The position numbers and the translations under genes are program-made. This document shows, piece after piece, positions 47,150-60,287 of a stretch of 64,000 nt of DNA (its first letter is position 1; the number at the start of each line of letters is the position of its first letter). Location of the stretch: assembly GCF_029024105.1 (NCBI RefSeq), contig NZ_CP118963.1, positions 558,001 to 622,000 of the forward strand, in the 5' to 3' direction. The notes beneath the pieces were generated by a model. That model saw nothing but the letters and a program-made list of their open reading frames with translations. It ran no database searches and was not told where the DNA came from. The stretch is from Acinetobacter lwoffii (GTDB lineage: Bacteria > Pseudomonadota > Gammaproteobacteria > Pseudomonadales > Moraxellaceae).

Positions 47150-47177
47150 TTGTATTGGGCCGGGAATGCTGTAGAAT
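47150..47177 (+). promoter_or_regulatory. rrn operon promoter
   Basis: TTGTAT and TAGAAT separated by 16 bases, preceded by A/T-rich DNA, about 345 bases before the 16S start. TAGAAT followed by GCAC also appears in the tRNA cluster promoter, supporting a common stable-RNA promoter class. Confidence 0.65.
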
Positions 47178-47368
47178 GCACATCCATCGGCGGTGATGAA
47201 GATTAAAACTTCTGATAAAACAGTGACTTAGTTAAGTTTGATTGAGTTGGGTTTTATTTGATAAGTTTAAAAATAATCTGAATTACTGGTTGACTTTCTA
47301 GAGATAGAGAGTAATATAGTCGACCTAGCTTGCTGGTGACGAATTAGCAAGAAGATCATTAAGAGATT

Positions 47369-47395
47369 ATGAAGAACAACTTGTGTGGATTTTTA
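47369..47395 (+). promoter_or_regulatory. 16S rRNA processing stem, 5' arm
   Basis: ATGAAGAACAACTTG followed by TGTGGATTTTTA pairs almost perfectly with the segment at 49078-49105 beyond the 16S gene. This closes the long stem expected to be cut by RNase III. Confidence 0.75.
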
Positions 47396-47520
47396 CTGGT
47401 TGATTGATCGAAATTATTTTCATTGATTGATGGTAGAAATTACTCGAAGTTTATTTGAGAAATATTTGTCAGAAAATTGATGAGCCAAGATTGGTGCCCT
47501 TTAAGGCACTACATAGTATT

Positions 47521-49058
<1,538 letters not shown>

Positions 49059-49077
49059 ACGAAAGATTGACGATTGG

Positions 49078-49105
49078 TAAGAATCCACAACAAGTTGTTC
49101 TTCAT
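49078..49105 (+). promoter_or_regulatory. 16S rRNA processing stem, 3' arm
   Basis: TAAGAATCCACAACAAG followed by TTGTTCTTCAT is complementary to the leader segment at 47369-47395, with a bulge of about one base. Confidence 0.75.
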
Positions 49106-49118
49106 ACGATGTATCTGA

Positions 49119-49195
<77 letters not shown>

Positions 49196-49266
49196 AATCT
49201 GACTAACGAAGCATGAAAGTGCTGAAGCAAACAGAACAGAACGATACATTGACTTATTGATAAGCT

Positions 49267-49342
49267 GGGGACTTAGCTTAGTTGGTAGAGCGCCTGCTTT
49301 GCACGCAGGAGGTCAGGAGTTCGACTCTCCTAGTCTCCACCA
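49267..49342 (+). tRNA. tRNA-Ala (anticodon TGC), in rrn spacer
   Basis: 76 nt. Acceptor GGGGACT/AGTCTCC, and anticodon arm CCTGC-TTTGCAC-GCAGG gives TGC. CCA is encoded. Ile-Ala order in the spacer is the common proteobacterial arrangement. Confidence 0.97.
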
Positions 49343-49787
49343 TACATTCCTTCGGAATGTATAAAGACAAAAGCTAATAAATAGACAATCAGTTGATTGT
49401 TAGTTTAGTCCTTAAGCGATCAAGTGTTTAGATCCTAGAGATTAACAAGTACAAGCGTTATGATACGCGCACTTGATAACCTCTGTGATTTATCACAGTT
49501 TCCTGACCTGACGAAGGCTGGAAAAATCATTAACAGAATATATTTGAGTTGAAATAATTTGTTCAAACTCGTTTTTAAGATCAACACTAACAGTGATTTA
49601 TTCCTGTGATGTGAAGATTAAGGAAATGAGTTCTAGCGAAATTAACTGAATCAAGCGTTTTGGTATATGAATCTAATTGAAGCTGTACTGTAGTTAAATC
49701 TACAAAACGCCAACTGTATGAGTAAGTCGCAAGACAAGCTCTGTTGCTTATCCTACTTGTAAGGATAAACGACTGTTTGGGGTTGTA
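49343..49787 (+). other. Internal transcribed spacer between tRNA-Ala and 23S
   Basis: About 445 bases of transcribed spacer without genes. It ends in the 5' arm of the 23S processing stem (about 49770-49795), which is complementary to DNA after the 23S gene. Confidence 0.8.
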
Positions 49788-52684
<2,897 letters not shown>

Positions 52685-52874
52685 CAACACCCAAACAGTT
52701 GTTGTATTAAGCATCAATCGATTCGATATTCAGCAAAACAGCTTGATTCATAAGCTCGTTAGTATGACAATATTCAACTCAAATAAAACCTGTTAATGAA
52801 TTCTATTTGGTACGAAGTAAGGCATACGAAATAAACAGCGTAAATAAGACCCGAACAAGTCCATAAACAGTTGT

Positions 52875-52989
52875 GCTGGCGACCATAGCAAGAGTGAACC
52901 ACCTGATCCCTTCCCGAACTCAGAAGTGAAACCTCTTAGCGCTGATGGTAGTGTGGGGTTACCCATGTGAGAGTAAGTCATCGCCAGCT
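52875..52989 (+). rRNA. rrf: 5S ribosomal RNA
   Basis: About 115 nt, bounded by the pairing ends GCTGGCGA and TCGCCAGC, with CCGAACTCAGAAGTGAAAC in the middle. It ends the operon before a strong terminator. Confidence 0.95.
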
Positions 52990-52998
52990 CATTATTCG

Positions 52999-53034
52999 AA
53001 ATCCCCCTCCGCATACGCAGAGGGGGATTTTTTT
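52999..53034 (+). terminator. Terminator of the rrn operon
   Basis: AAATCCCCCTC and GAGGGGGATTT arms with an 8-10 base loop and a T run, ten bases past 5S. Confidence 0.9.
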
Positions 53035-53195
53035 ATGTGCGGGTTTTTAGATAAGATATTTAACATATCTATACCTCAAAGTTGATCAGATTCTTCTGAG
53101 ACAGAGGACTCCTGTCAATTTGTTTGACCTATTAGGATCTCTGTAAGGCTGGCTCTAAAAGAGTTTATAAGCTGATTTTGTAAATTTTGGCACAT

Positions 53196-53223
53196 AAAAA
53201 AACCAGCAAATCGCTGGTTTTTT
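53196..53223 (-). terminator. Terminator of the tail-anchored protein gene
   Basis: AAACCAGC AAATC GCTGGTTT with A and T runs on either side, 14 bases past the stop of the gene at 53237. Confidence 0.85.
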
Positions 53224-53236
53224 ACTGCTGGCTATT

Positions 53237-53884
53237 TTATCCAAACACACGCATTACGGCTGCAATTAATACCCAAAGAATGGCAATCGCTACGATTGGT
53301 TCAACAATCTTTGCCCATTTTGGGGTGTCGACAACAATCACTTCTTCGATATCTTGATGCTGCTGATTCTGGCTTACCATTTGATTAAACTCCTTCATTG
53401 ATGCTTCCAATGATAGCTCTTCTTGCACAATTGGTTTAGAGCCTTTGAGTTCTGTTAGCTTGTTTGTTGTCCAAACCCAATCATCTGCTTGACCAGATAA
53501 ATGTTCAATTTGCCCGGTCAGTAATTCCTGAATGCTATGGATATTATGGTTGCCGGTATCATGCAGTTGTTTTAATTCAATAAGCTGTAAATGAAAAATT
53601 TCTGAAGTGCTGTGCTCAAGCTGGGCTCGATCCAGAGTGGATTGATTTTCCGGACTGGTAGCGAGATGACGCACGATTTCCAGGATATATAATTCATCAG
53701 GATGATTGATTTCATTATAAATTTTTTGTGGGTTATGACGCCATTCAGTAATAAGTTTTCCTAAAGTTAAGGCATTGATTTCTGATATATATTTTCGTCT
53801 TTCTTCTTTTGTATATTCTTTTAGAAGCTCAGGCTTTTGAGTCTCTATCTGTTCAACAAAATATTGTACTAAATCAAAAGCCAT
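53237..53884 (-). CDS. Hypothetical protein with C-terminal membrane anchor
   Basis: A 215-residue protein I do not recognise. It is mainly helical and acidic, with no N-terminal signal. A single hydrophobic segment (IVEPIVAIAILWVLIAAVM) lies at the extreme C terminus, followed by a basic RVFG tail, so it looks tail-anchored in the inner membrane. Charged, Gln- and Leu-rich helices in the middle (IFHLQLIELKQLHDTG) may form a coiled coil. GGAGC precedes the ATG. It is 18 bases downstream of sspB and probably shares its transcript. Confidence 0.7.
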   Translation of the reverse strand: MAFDLVQYFVEQIETQKPELLKEYTKEERRKYISEINALTLGKLITEWRHNPQKIYNEINHPDELYILEIVRHLATSPENQSTLDRAQLEHSTSEIFHLQLIELKQLHDTGNHNIHSIQELLTGQIEHLSGQADDWVWTTNKLTELKGSKPIVQEELSLEASMKEFNQMVSQNQQHQDIEEVIVVDTPKWAKIVEPIVAIAILWVLIAAVMRVFG

Positions 53885-53902
53885 TCACTTGCTCCATTAT
53901 TT

Positions 53903-54331
53903 TTAATCTAATAGTCTTAAAGTCGGTTTTTTCTTTGGTTGTTCAGTTTGTTCTTCAGTGCTTGATTTTAAAGCATCTTCATCATTTTGTGTATGCTCAT
54001 ATTCACCTGGATCAAAGAATAAACCTTGACCATTTTCACGTGCATAAATACCGAGTACTGCTGCCATAGGCACATAAATATCACGAGAAACGCCACCAAA
54101 GCGAGCCGAGAAGCTAATGGCATCATTGCTCATATGCAGCGCATGCACGGCATGTGGCACAATATTCAGAACAATCTGTCCATCTTTAATAAACTGCTCA
54201 GGAACCATGGTATTTGGGCGTGTGGCATCCACCAGCAGGTAAGGCGTCATATTGTTATCGCAAACCCACTCATAGATTGCACGTGCCATATAGGGACGGG
54301 TAGGGCTAAGGTTGAATTCTTGTTCGGACAT
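53903..54331 (-). CDS. sspB: ClpXP protease specificity-enhancing factor SspB
   Basis: Adaptor that hands ssrA-tagged peptides to ClpXP. The 142 residues have the SspB core (PYMARAIYEWVCDNNMTPYL, FSARFGGVSRDIYVPMAAVLGIYA). After an acidic flexible linker, a C-terminal KPTLRLLD tail matches the ClpX-binding motif. It follows sspA by nine bases. Confidence 0.95.
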   Translation of the reverse strand: MSEQEFNLSPTRPYMARAIYEWVCDNNMTPYLLVDATRPNTMVPEQFIKDGQIVLNIVPHAVHALHMSNDAISFSARFGGVSRDIYVPMAAVLGIYARENGQGLFFDPGEYEHTQNDEDALKSSTEEQTEQPKKKPTLRLLD

Positions 54332-54340
54332 GATGTTTCT

Positions 54341-54994
54341 CTATGGATGTTTGAGTTGCACTGAATAACGGTTCTTTTCCTGCAATGTCATGGATTTTAC
54401 AAAGGCAGGACGACTAAAAATTCGTTGGCAATATAAATAAAACGGACGGCATTGCTGCTGTGGTAATTCTACGCCCATCTGTTTCAGACGGATAAAAATT
54501 GGTGCCAACATACAATCCAGGATACTAAATTGTTCAGACATAAAATAGGGAAAATGCTGGAATAGTGGCATTAGTGAAATCAGGATATCCTGTAACTGCT
54601 TTTGTGCCTGAGTTCTGGCTTTCTTATCCAGCGTATCAGGATGGCGTAACATGAGATCAGCCAGTTTCAGCCAGTCATTTTCAAAGCGCCAGATGTATTG
54701 TCGTTGCTCTGCCCGGGGCATCGGAGCATCGGCATACAGTTTATTCTGACGATAACGATCATCTACATATTCTGAGATAATCGAAGTATTAAATAATTTA
54801 AGTTCATTTTCGATCAGCATCGGCAATTGATTATAAGGATTGAGACTGGCCAGATCCTCATCATCGGCATCCACCAAAATCAGGTTATATTTAATCTGTT
54901 TTTCGGTAAGCACATAGCGAATCCAATGGGAACGAAAGTCATCGGCATGACTATAGAGAGTGATTCCTTGAAGAGGCGCGCTTTCGACTGACAT
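54341..54994 (-). CDS. sspA: Stringent starvation protein A
   Basis: A glutathione S-transferase-fold protein that binds RNA polymerase and alters transcription under starvation. The 217 residues show the thioredoxin-like half (ITLYSHADDFRSHWIRYVL, LNPYNQLPMLIENEL, STIISEYVDDRY) and a helical C-terminal half. The sspA-sspB pair is the normal arrangement. AGGA precedes the ATG. Confidence 0.94.
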   Translation of the reverse strand: MSVESAPLQGITLYSHADDFRSHWIRYVLTEKQIKYNLILVDADDEDLASLNPYNQLPMLIENELKLFNTSIISEYVDDRYRQNKLYADAPMPRAEQRQYIWRFENDWLKLADLMLRHPDTLDKKARTQAQKQLQDILISLMPLFQHFPYFMSEQFSILDCMLAPIFIRLKQMGVELPQQQCRPFYLYCQRIFSRPAFVKSMTLQEKNRYSVQLKHP

Positions 54995-55120
54995 AAATCC
55001 TGATGAGCTTCTAATGAATAGACTAGGATACTAAAATTCAACCTAAAAAGCACCAAGCATCAAAGATCAATCGGCTTGAGCCAAGGTAGATTATAAGAAA
55101 AACAACTGGAGGAAAATAAG

Positions 55121-55240
55121 ATGCTGATCAAGCTTCCTGTCATTTTGCTGTTTATCTGTATTGGGATCGCAAATTATTATTTGATGAAGTCATTCTGGTG
55201 TCACGAAGGGGTATGGGGTAAGGATGTACATGAACAATAA
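55121..55240 (+). CDS. Small membrane protein, 39 residues
   Basis: A short ORF preceded by an excellent Shine-Dalgarno (GGAGG, ten bases before the ATG). It begins MLIKLPVILLFICIGIANYY and continues LMKSFWCHEGVWGKDVHEQ. One hydrophobic helix spans about residues 5-21, followed by a polar tail with one cysteine and two histidines. It lies alone between sspA (divergent) and rpsI (convergent). I cannot name it, but the ribosome site and membrane-helix composition make a real small protein plausible. Confidence 0.55.
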   Translation: MLIKLPVILLFICIGIANYYLMKSFWCHEGVWGKDVHEQ

Positions 55241-55276
55241 CAAGAAAAAAGTTCTAAATGACCCACTAACCGCCAT

Positions 55277-55306
55277 AAAAAAACCCTGGAAAATCCAGGG
55301 TTTTTT
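55277..55306. terminator. Terminator between rpsI and the small ORF
   Basis: AAACCCTGGA AAA TCCAGGGTTT with flanking A and T runs. It lies 20 bases past the rpsI stop and 37 past the small ORF stop, and can serve both. Confidence 0.88.
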
Positions 55307-55325
55307 GTCCGATTCGGTAAACGAA

Positions 55326-55712
55326 TTAACGTTTAGAGAACTGAGGACGTTTACGAGCTTTACGTAAACCAAGTTTCTTACGTTCAACTTCACGAGCATC
55401 ACGAGTAACGAAACCAGCTTGACGAAGAGCAGGTTTTAAAGTTTCGTCAGAAGCGATCAATGCACGAGTAATACCGTGACGGATAGCGCCTGCTTGACCA
55501 CCAATACCACCACCAGCAACAGTGATGTAAAGGTCATATTTGTCAGTAGCTTCAAGAAGCTCAAGTGGTTGGTTAACAACCATACGAGCAGTTTCACGAC
55601 CGAAATACTGTTCAAGAGTACGGTTGTTAATTACGAGTTTACCAGTACCAGCTGATAGGAAAACACGTGCAGTTGCGGTCTTACGGCGACCTGTACCATA
55701 ATTAGTAGCCAT
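55326..55712 (-). CDS. rpsI: 30S ribosomal protein S9
   Basis: 128 residues with [16 protein letters not shown] at the start and the conserved basic C-terminal tail ending RKRPQFSKR, which reaches the decoding centre. It follows rplM by 13 bases, the universal L13-S9 pair. Confidence 0.98.
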   Translation of the reverse strand: MATNYGTGRRKTATARVFLSAGTGKLVINNRTLEQYFGRETARMVVNQPLELLEATDKYDLYITVAGGGIGGQAGAIRHGITRALIASDETLKPALRQAGFVTRDAREVERKKLGLRKARKRPQFSKR

Positions 55713-55725
55713 GTGCTGTTATCCC

Positions 55726-56154
55726 TTAGATGTCCAAAACTTGTGGCTGTTGAGCAGCGTGTGGATGCTCAGTACCTGCATACACTTTCATTTTCTTGAT
55801 CATTGCATAACCAAGAGGACCTTTAGGTAACATACCTTTAACAGCTTTTTCTAGAACTGCTTCTGGTTTGTGAGCGATTAACTTTTCAAAGTTAGTCTCA
55901 CGGATACCACCAGGGAAACCAGTGTGGCGATAGTATTTCTTATCTTGTGACTTTTTACCAGTCACAGTGATTTCTTCAGCATTGATAACAACGATGTAGT
56001 CGCCAGTGTCAACGTGAGGAGTATAAGAAGTTTTATGCTTACCGCGTAAACGACGAGCGATTTCAGTCGCAAGGCGACCTAAAGTTTTGCCAGAAGCATC
56101 AACAACGTACCAGTCGTGTTGAACTTCAGCTGGCTTAGCGCTGAGAGTTTTCAT
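55726..56154 (-). CDS. rplM: 50S ribosomal protein L13
   Basis: 142 residues with [20 protein letters not shown] and [23 protein letters not shown], as in all L13 proteins. First gene of the L13-S9 operon. Its leader holds two hairpins close to the start codon, described separately. Confidence 0.98.
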   Translation of the reverse strand: MKTLSAKPAEVQHDWYVVDASGKTLGRLATEIARRLRGKHKTSYTPHVDTGDYIVVINAEEITVTGKKSQDKKYYRHTGFPGGIRETNFEKLIAHKPEAVLEKAVKGMLPKGPLGYAMIKKMKVYAGTEHPHAAQQPQVLDI

Positions 56155-56156
56155 TA

Positions 56157-56202
56157 AACCACTACCTATTATAGTTGGTTTGGACTATGGAATCTGTCCA
56201 AA
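56157..56202 (-). promoter_or_regulatory. Structured leader of rplM-rpsI
   Basis: On the minus strand, TTTGGAC and GTCCAAA (56179-56202) form one hairpin with a 10-base loop. Immediately after, ACCAACTA and TAGTGGT (56157-56180 region) form a second one, leaving the AATAGG ribosome site in its loop just before the ATG. This layout would suit autoregulation by L13, known in E. coli. Confidence 0.5.
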
Positions 56203-56456
56203 CTAAAGGAGACGCGATTCTAAACGAATACGTGAAGAATCACAAATGAAAATTAAAATTTCAAGCGCTGTATTTTATCTAATCTCCCTGGTGAAAGAAA
56301 GACCTAAGCCTTTATATGCTACAAAAACTGCAACTATATTTGTAACCATAGTTTCAATGGTATCAAAATATTGATTTATAAGTACTCTTTGCAATGATTA
56401 CTACAGCGTAGGCGTGATCGGGTTATAATATTTCTCAGCTTTGCCAAATTGAGAAG
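56203..56456. other. Intergenic region between rplM and pdxA
   Basis: About 250 bases containing the divergent promoters of the rplM and pdxA operons. A GGTTATAAT (near 56422) is a good -10 candidate for pdxA. No gene seen. Confidence 0.45.
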
Positions 56457-57428
56457 ATGATGCTGCCTTTATATGTCACCAGTGGGGAACCTGCCGGAAT
56501 TGGTCCTGATATTTGCCTGAGTCTTGCAGATCGTGTTGATGAGCGCCCAATTGTGGTATTGGCGGATATTCATATGCTCGAGCAACGTGCTCAGATACTC
56601 AAATTATCGGTTGAGCTGATTGAATATCAAGGACAGGAGTCATCTTCAGGCATCGGTCAGCTATTTGTAGAGCATGTTCCCGTGCAGCAAGACGTCGTAT
56701 TGGGTGAGCTGAATCTGAACAATGCGGCTTATGTACTGGAGCAACTGCGTCGATCCGCAGACTATGCCATGTCAGGAAAAAGTGTCGGCGTCGCGACTGC
56801 GCCTGTACAAAAGTCCGTGATAAATGAAGCGGGCATTTCTTTTAGTGGTCATACCGAGTATTACCAGGAATTTGCTGGTGTTCCACGTGTAGTCATGATG
56901 CTGGCCACCAAAACTTTACGCGTGGCCTTGGCCACTACCCATCTTCCGCTTCGTGCCGTGGCAGATGCGATTACGCCTGAACGCTTGCATCAGGTGATTG
57001 ATATTCTGATTCACGACCTGAAATCCAAATTCAAGATTGAACAGCCGAATATACTGGTTTGCGGTTTAAATCCGCATGCCGGGGAGGGCGGTTATTTGGG
57101 GATGGAAGAAATTGAAGTGATCAATCCGGTACTCGAAAGCTATCGTGCCCAAGGTATCAACATGAGTTTAAGCCTACCTGCTGATACTTTATTTACTCCA
57201 GAAAACCTAAAAGATGCTGATGCTGTTCTGGCGATGTATCACGATCAGGGCTTACCTGTGTTAAAATCACAGGGCTTTGGTGAAGCCATTAATATTACCC
57301 TCGGCTTACCGTTTATTCGAACTTCTGTTGATCATGGCACAGCACTCTCCCTTGCGGGGACGGGACTTGCGAAAAGTTCCAGCCTGCACGTTGCTGTCGA
57401 TTTAGCCCTCGATCTGGCGCGCCACTGA
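56457..57428 (+). CDS. pdxA: 4-hydroxythreonine-4-phosphate dehydrogenase
   Basis: NAD-dependent enzyme of pyridoxal phosphate synthesis. The 323 residues include TSGEPAGIGPDICL at the N terminus, FSGHTEYYQEFAG, CGLNPHAGEGGYLGMEE and AMYHDQGLPVLKSQGF, which hold the metal ligands. It is first of pdxA-rsmA-apaH, the gene order known in enterobacteria. Upstream surA is not adjacent here. Confidence 0.96.
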   Translation: MMLPLYVTSGEPAGIGPDICLSLADRVDERPIVVLADIHMLEQRAQILKLSVELIEYQGQESSSGIGQLFVEHVPVQQDVVLGELNLNNAAYVLEQLRRSADYAMSGKSVGVATAPVQKSVINEAGISFSGHTEYYQEFAGVPRVVMMLATKTLRVALATTHLPLRAVADAITPERLHQVIDILIHDLKSKFKIEQPNILVCGLNPHAGEGGYLGMEEIEVINPVLESYRAQGINMSLSLPADTLFTPENLKDADAVLAMYHDQGLPVLKSQGFGEAINITLGLPFIRTSVDHGTALSLAGTGLAKSSSLHVAVDLALDLARH

Positions 57429-57461
57429 TTATTGTTCATCACTCACGTTGGAAATGTTTTT

Positions 57462-58274
57462 ATGTATCAAATTAATGCCTTAAACCCAAAAGATGAAGGG
57501 CATCAGGCTCGAAAAAGATTTGGTCAAAACTTTTTACATGACCAGCGTGTCATTGCCAAAATTGTACGCTCAGTCAATCCGCGTCCAGGTCAGAACATTC
57601 TGGAAATTGGCCCGGGTCTGGCCGCTTTGACTTCACCTTTAATTGGCGAATGTGATGCCTTAACCGTACTTGAGCTGGATCGTGATCTGGCTGCTGGTCT
57701 GCCGGGTCGTGTGCCGCATCCGGAACGTTTAACCATTATTGAAGCCGATGCCTTGAGATATGATTATTCTCAATTGTTTCAGGAAGATCGTCCACTACGT
57801 GTCGTCGGTAACTTGCCTTATAATATTTCTACGCCATTGTTATTCCATCTTTTGGAATTTGGTGACAAAGTGCAAGACATGCATTTCATGCTACAAAAAG
57901 AAGTCGTGGATCGCATTACCGCATCACCGAATACCAAAGAATATGGCCGTCTGTCGGTGATGATTCAATATTTCTGTAAACCGACTTTCTTATTCGAAGT
58001 GCCACCTGGATCTTTTAATCCGCCTCCAAAAGTGACCTCAGCGGTATTCCGTTTAGAGCCTTATAAAGTTAAACCGATTGTGGCGAAGAATGAAAAAGCG
58101 CTGGCACGTCTGGTATCGCATGTCTTTACCCAGCGTCGTAAAACTCTGCGTAACAGCTTGAAGGGTATGCTGGTCGAAGAAGGTTTTGAAAAAGCGGGTG
58201 TTGATCCGATGGCGCGTCCAGAAACCCTAACCCTTGAACAGTTTGTTGCACTTTCAGATCAAATGGTGGCTTAA
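57462..58274 (+). CDS. rsmA: 16S rRNA (adenine-1518/1519-N6)-dimethyltransferase
   Basis: KsgA makes the two m6,2A residues near the 3' end of 16S rRNA. From the ATG at 57462, 270 residues. Motifs are RFGQNFLHD, the SAM loop LEIGPGLAALTSPL, and the catalytic NLPYNISTPLLFHL. A TTG 30 bases earlier is in frame but less likely, since GGAA stands in front of the ATG. Confidence 0.96.
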   Translation: MYQINALNPKDEGHQARKRFGQNFLHDQRVIAKIVRSVNPRPGQNILEIGPGLAALTSPLIGECDALTVLELDRDLAAGLPGRVPHPERLTIIEADALRYDYSQLFQEDRPLRVVGNLPYNISTPLLFHLLEFGDKVQDMHFMLQKEVVDRITASPNTKEYGRLSVMIQYFCKPTFLFEVPPGSFNPPPKVTSAVFRLEPYKVKPIVAKNEKALARLVSHVFTQRRKTLRNSLKGMLVEEGFEKAGVDPMARPETLTLEQFVALSDQMVA

Positions 58275-58280
58275 ATTACG

Positions 58281-59126
58281 ATGAACCGCACTGCTCGATA
58301 TAATTATGTGATTGGGGATGTTCAAGGTTGTTTTGAGGCCTTGAAAGCTTTACTCAAGGAAATCCAGTTTGATGCAGAACAAGATTTTATCTGGTTTGCT
58401 GGAGATTTGGTTGCACGTGGTGAAAACTCAATCGCTGCATTGCGGTTTATCAAAAAGCTGGCTGAACAAGGTGCGGCTGCGACGGTCTTGGGAAATCATG
58501 ATTTGACTTTGCTGGCTTATGCCCGTGGTATCAAGCCAGTAAAAGAAAAAGACAATGTCCGTGATGTGATTGATGCGATCGACAGTGATGACCTGATTGA
58601 CTGGCTGCGCAAACAGCCAATGTGTCTATTTCCAAATGAGCAGACTATTCTGACGCATGCTGGAATTCCGAATATCTGGAGTGCAGAAAAAACTGCTCAA
58701 TTGGCACAAGAAGTTGAAGCGATCATTGCTCATGATGACTTTGATGTGCTGGATGATTTCCTGAAAGAAATGTTCGGGAAAGAACCAGCACTCTGGTCGG
58801 ATCAACTACAAGGCCATGAACGTATTCGCTGTATCGTGAATTACTTGACCCGGATGCGTTTAATCGATGCTAAGGGACGCCTGGAATACAGCTTTAAAGA
58901 TGCGCTGGATGATCCGATGCCGCAAGGCTTTAAACCTTGGTTTGAGTTTGAATCACAGGCCGCACAAACTCATCAGATCCTGTTTGGTCACTGGGCCGCC
59001 TTGAACGGTAAAACCATTTCGAACAAGATTCAGAATGTAGATGGCGGTTGTGTCTGGGGTAATCAACTGATGGCCTTCCGCCTGGAAGATCAGCAGATGT
59101 TCGCGGTTGATAATCCGGTGATCTAA
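58281..59126 (+). CDS. apaH: Bis(5'-nucleosyl)-tetraphosphatase (symmetrical)
   Basis: Hydrolyses Ap4A to two ADP and removes Np4 caps from RNA. The 281 residues have metallophosphatase motifs GDVQG (12-16), FAGDLVARGENS (GDxxxRG) and LGNHD. It starts seven bases after rsmA. ApaG, which often lies between rsmA and apaH, is missing here. A terminator follows. Confidence 0.95.
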   Translation: MNRTARYNYVIGDVQGCFEALKALLKEIQFDAEQDFIWFAGDLVARGENSIAALRFIKKLAEQGAAATVLGNHDLTLLAYARGIKPVKEKDNVRDVIDAIDSDDLIDWLRKQPMCLFPNEQTILTHAGIPNIWSAEKTAQLAQEVEAIIAHDDFDVLDDFLKEMFGKEPALWSDQLQGHERIRCIVNYLTRMRLIDAKGRLEYSFKDALDDPMPQGFKPWFEFESQAAQTHQILFGHWAALNGKTISNKIQNVDGGCVWGNQLMAFRLEDQQMFAVDNPVI

Positions 59127-59137
59127 GTGTATCCAAT

Positions 59138-59166
59138 AAAAAGCCACGTGATCACGTGGCTTTTTT
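59138..59166. terminator. Terminator after apaH
   Basis: AAAAAGCCACGTGAT and its mirror ATCACGTGGCTTTTTT form a perfect stem between apaH and the convergent DUF2147 gene. Confidence 0.9.
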
Positions 59167-59183
59167 AATTCTTGGATTCTTGA

Positions 59184-59630
59184 TTAGTCTGCACGAATCC
59201 AGGTCTGGTTACGGCCTAGAACTGAAACGCCCATACTGGCACGTAAGGTTAAACGTTTACCGGTATTGTTTAAACGCATTTTTGCATCATAAATTTTACC
59301 TGCCAATGGATCGATAATACGACCTTTGTCATAATTTTTGGTGCCTTCAACCAGTTTTAGGCCTTTTAAAATGGTCATGCCTAAAATAGGCTGATTGGTA
59401 TAAGGTGCAGGGCAGTTATTGCATTTTTCACGTGGATTATAGTCTGGGCGAGGCGTGATTTTTACAATTTTGCCTGAATAGGTATTATTTGCTTCTTTGC
59501 TAATGACGATAATCGCTTTAGCCGCCCCCGTTTTATCATCAATTTGTTGCCAGGTCCCGGTAATATCGTCTGCCCACAAATTCGTCATACATCCTGCTGT
59601 AAGCGCGGCAAGTAATATTTTTTTAAACAT
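59184..59630 (-). CDS. DUF2147 secreted protein, paralog 1
   Basis: 148 residues with a signal peptide (cleavage likely after NLWA) and a DUF2147 domain. The domain starts ITGTWQQIDDKTG and carries the pair C70/C73 in EKCNNCPAPYTNQP, then ends GRNQTWIRAD. Protein export and a small beta-rich domain suggest a periplasmic role; the function of the family is unknown. It is the most divergent of four tandem copies (RASMGVSVLG in place of RGYIGVSALG). It is separated from copy 2 by a terminator, so it may have its own promoter. Confidence 0.85.
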   Translation of the reverse strand: MFKKILLAALTAGCMTNLWADDITGTWQQIDDKTGAAKAIIVISKEANNTYSGKIVKITPRPDYNPREKCNNCPAPYTNQPILGMTILKGLKLVEGTKNYDKGRIIDPLAGKIYDAKMRLNNTGKRLTLRASMGVSVLGRNQTWIRAD

Positions 59631-59729
59631 AGAGAGTCATTCCAAAGAATTTTTATCATCGCCCGCTCATGTTAGAAATCTTACTAAAATAGTCAACACT
59701 TATCTGAATACTATAGAGTTGATACACTA

Positions 59730-59758
59730 AAAAAAGCTGCCAATTTGGCAGCTTTTTT
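59730..59758 (-). terminator. Terminator of DUF2147 paralog 2
   Basis: AAAAAGCTGCCAA TT TTGGCAGCTTTTTT, 20 bases past the stop of the copy at 59778. Confidence 0.85.
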
Positions 59759-59777
59759 GAATAATGAGAATTAGGTA

Positions 59778-60227
59778 TTAATCTTGGCGAATCCAGGTCT
59801 GGCTACGGCCTAAAGCGGACACACCCACATAACCACGCAAGGTTAAACGTTTACCATTGGCATTTAGACGCACTCGAGCGTCATAAACTTTACCTGCCAA
59901 TGGATCAATCACTTTACCTTTTTCATAATTGTTGGTGCCTTCCACATGTTTTAAACCAGTCAATACATCCATGCCCATGATCGGCTGATTGGTATAAGGC
60001 GCGGGACATTTATTGCAGGTCTTTTGTGGAGTATAGCCTGGACGTGGAGTCACTTTGATAATTTTTCCAGCAAAAGTCCCATTATCATTTTGACGAATTT
60101 CAATAATTGCTTTTGGTGAGCCGGTTTTATCATCAATTTGCTGCCAGATGCCCGTCAGATCCTGTGCATAAGCAGTCCCAGTCATCAGTGCAGCGATGAA
60201 CATTAATCCTAATTTAGTTTGTTTCAT
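59778..60227 (-). CDS. DUF2147 secreted protein, paralog 2
   Basis: 149 residues. The signal peptide is MKQTKLGLMFIAALMTGTAY followed by A, cleaved before QDLTG. The domain has C71/C74 in KTCNKCPAPYTNQP, IMGMDVLTGLKHVEG and the end GRSQTWIRQD. It is close to copies 3 and 4 in sequence. It lies 60 bases downstream of copy 3, so both could be in one transcript. Confidence 0.87.
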   Translation of the reverse strand: MKQTKLGLMFIAALMTGTAYAQDLTGIWQQIDDKTGSPKAIIEIRQNDNGTFAGKIIKVTPRPGYTPQKTCNKCPAPYTNQPIMGMDVLTGLKHVEGTNNYEKGKVIDPLAGKVYDARVRLNANGKRLTLRGYVGVSALGRSQTWIRQD

Positions 60228-60287
60228 TATATTTATGCCTTTTTTATAGATGAATAAAATATCCCCAACACAAAAGTGCTGTTTTTA

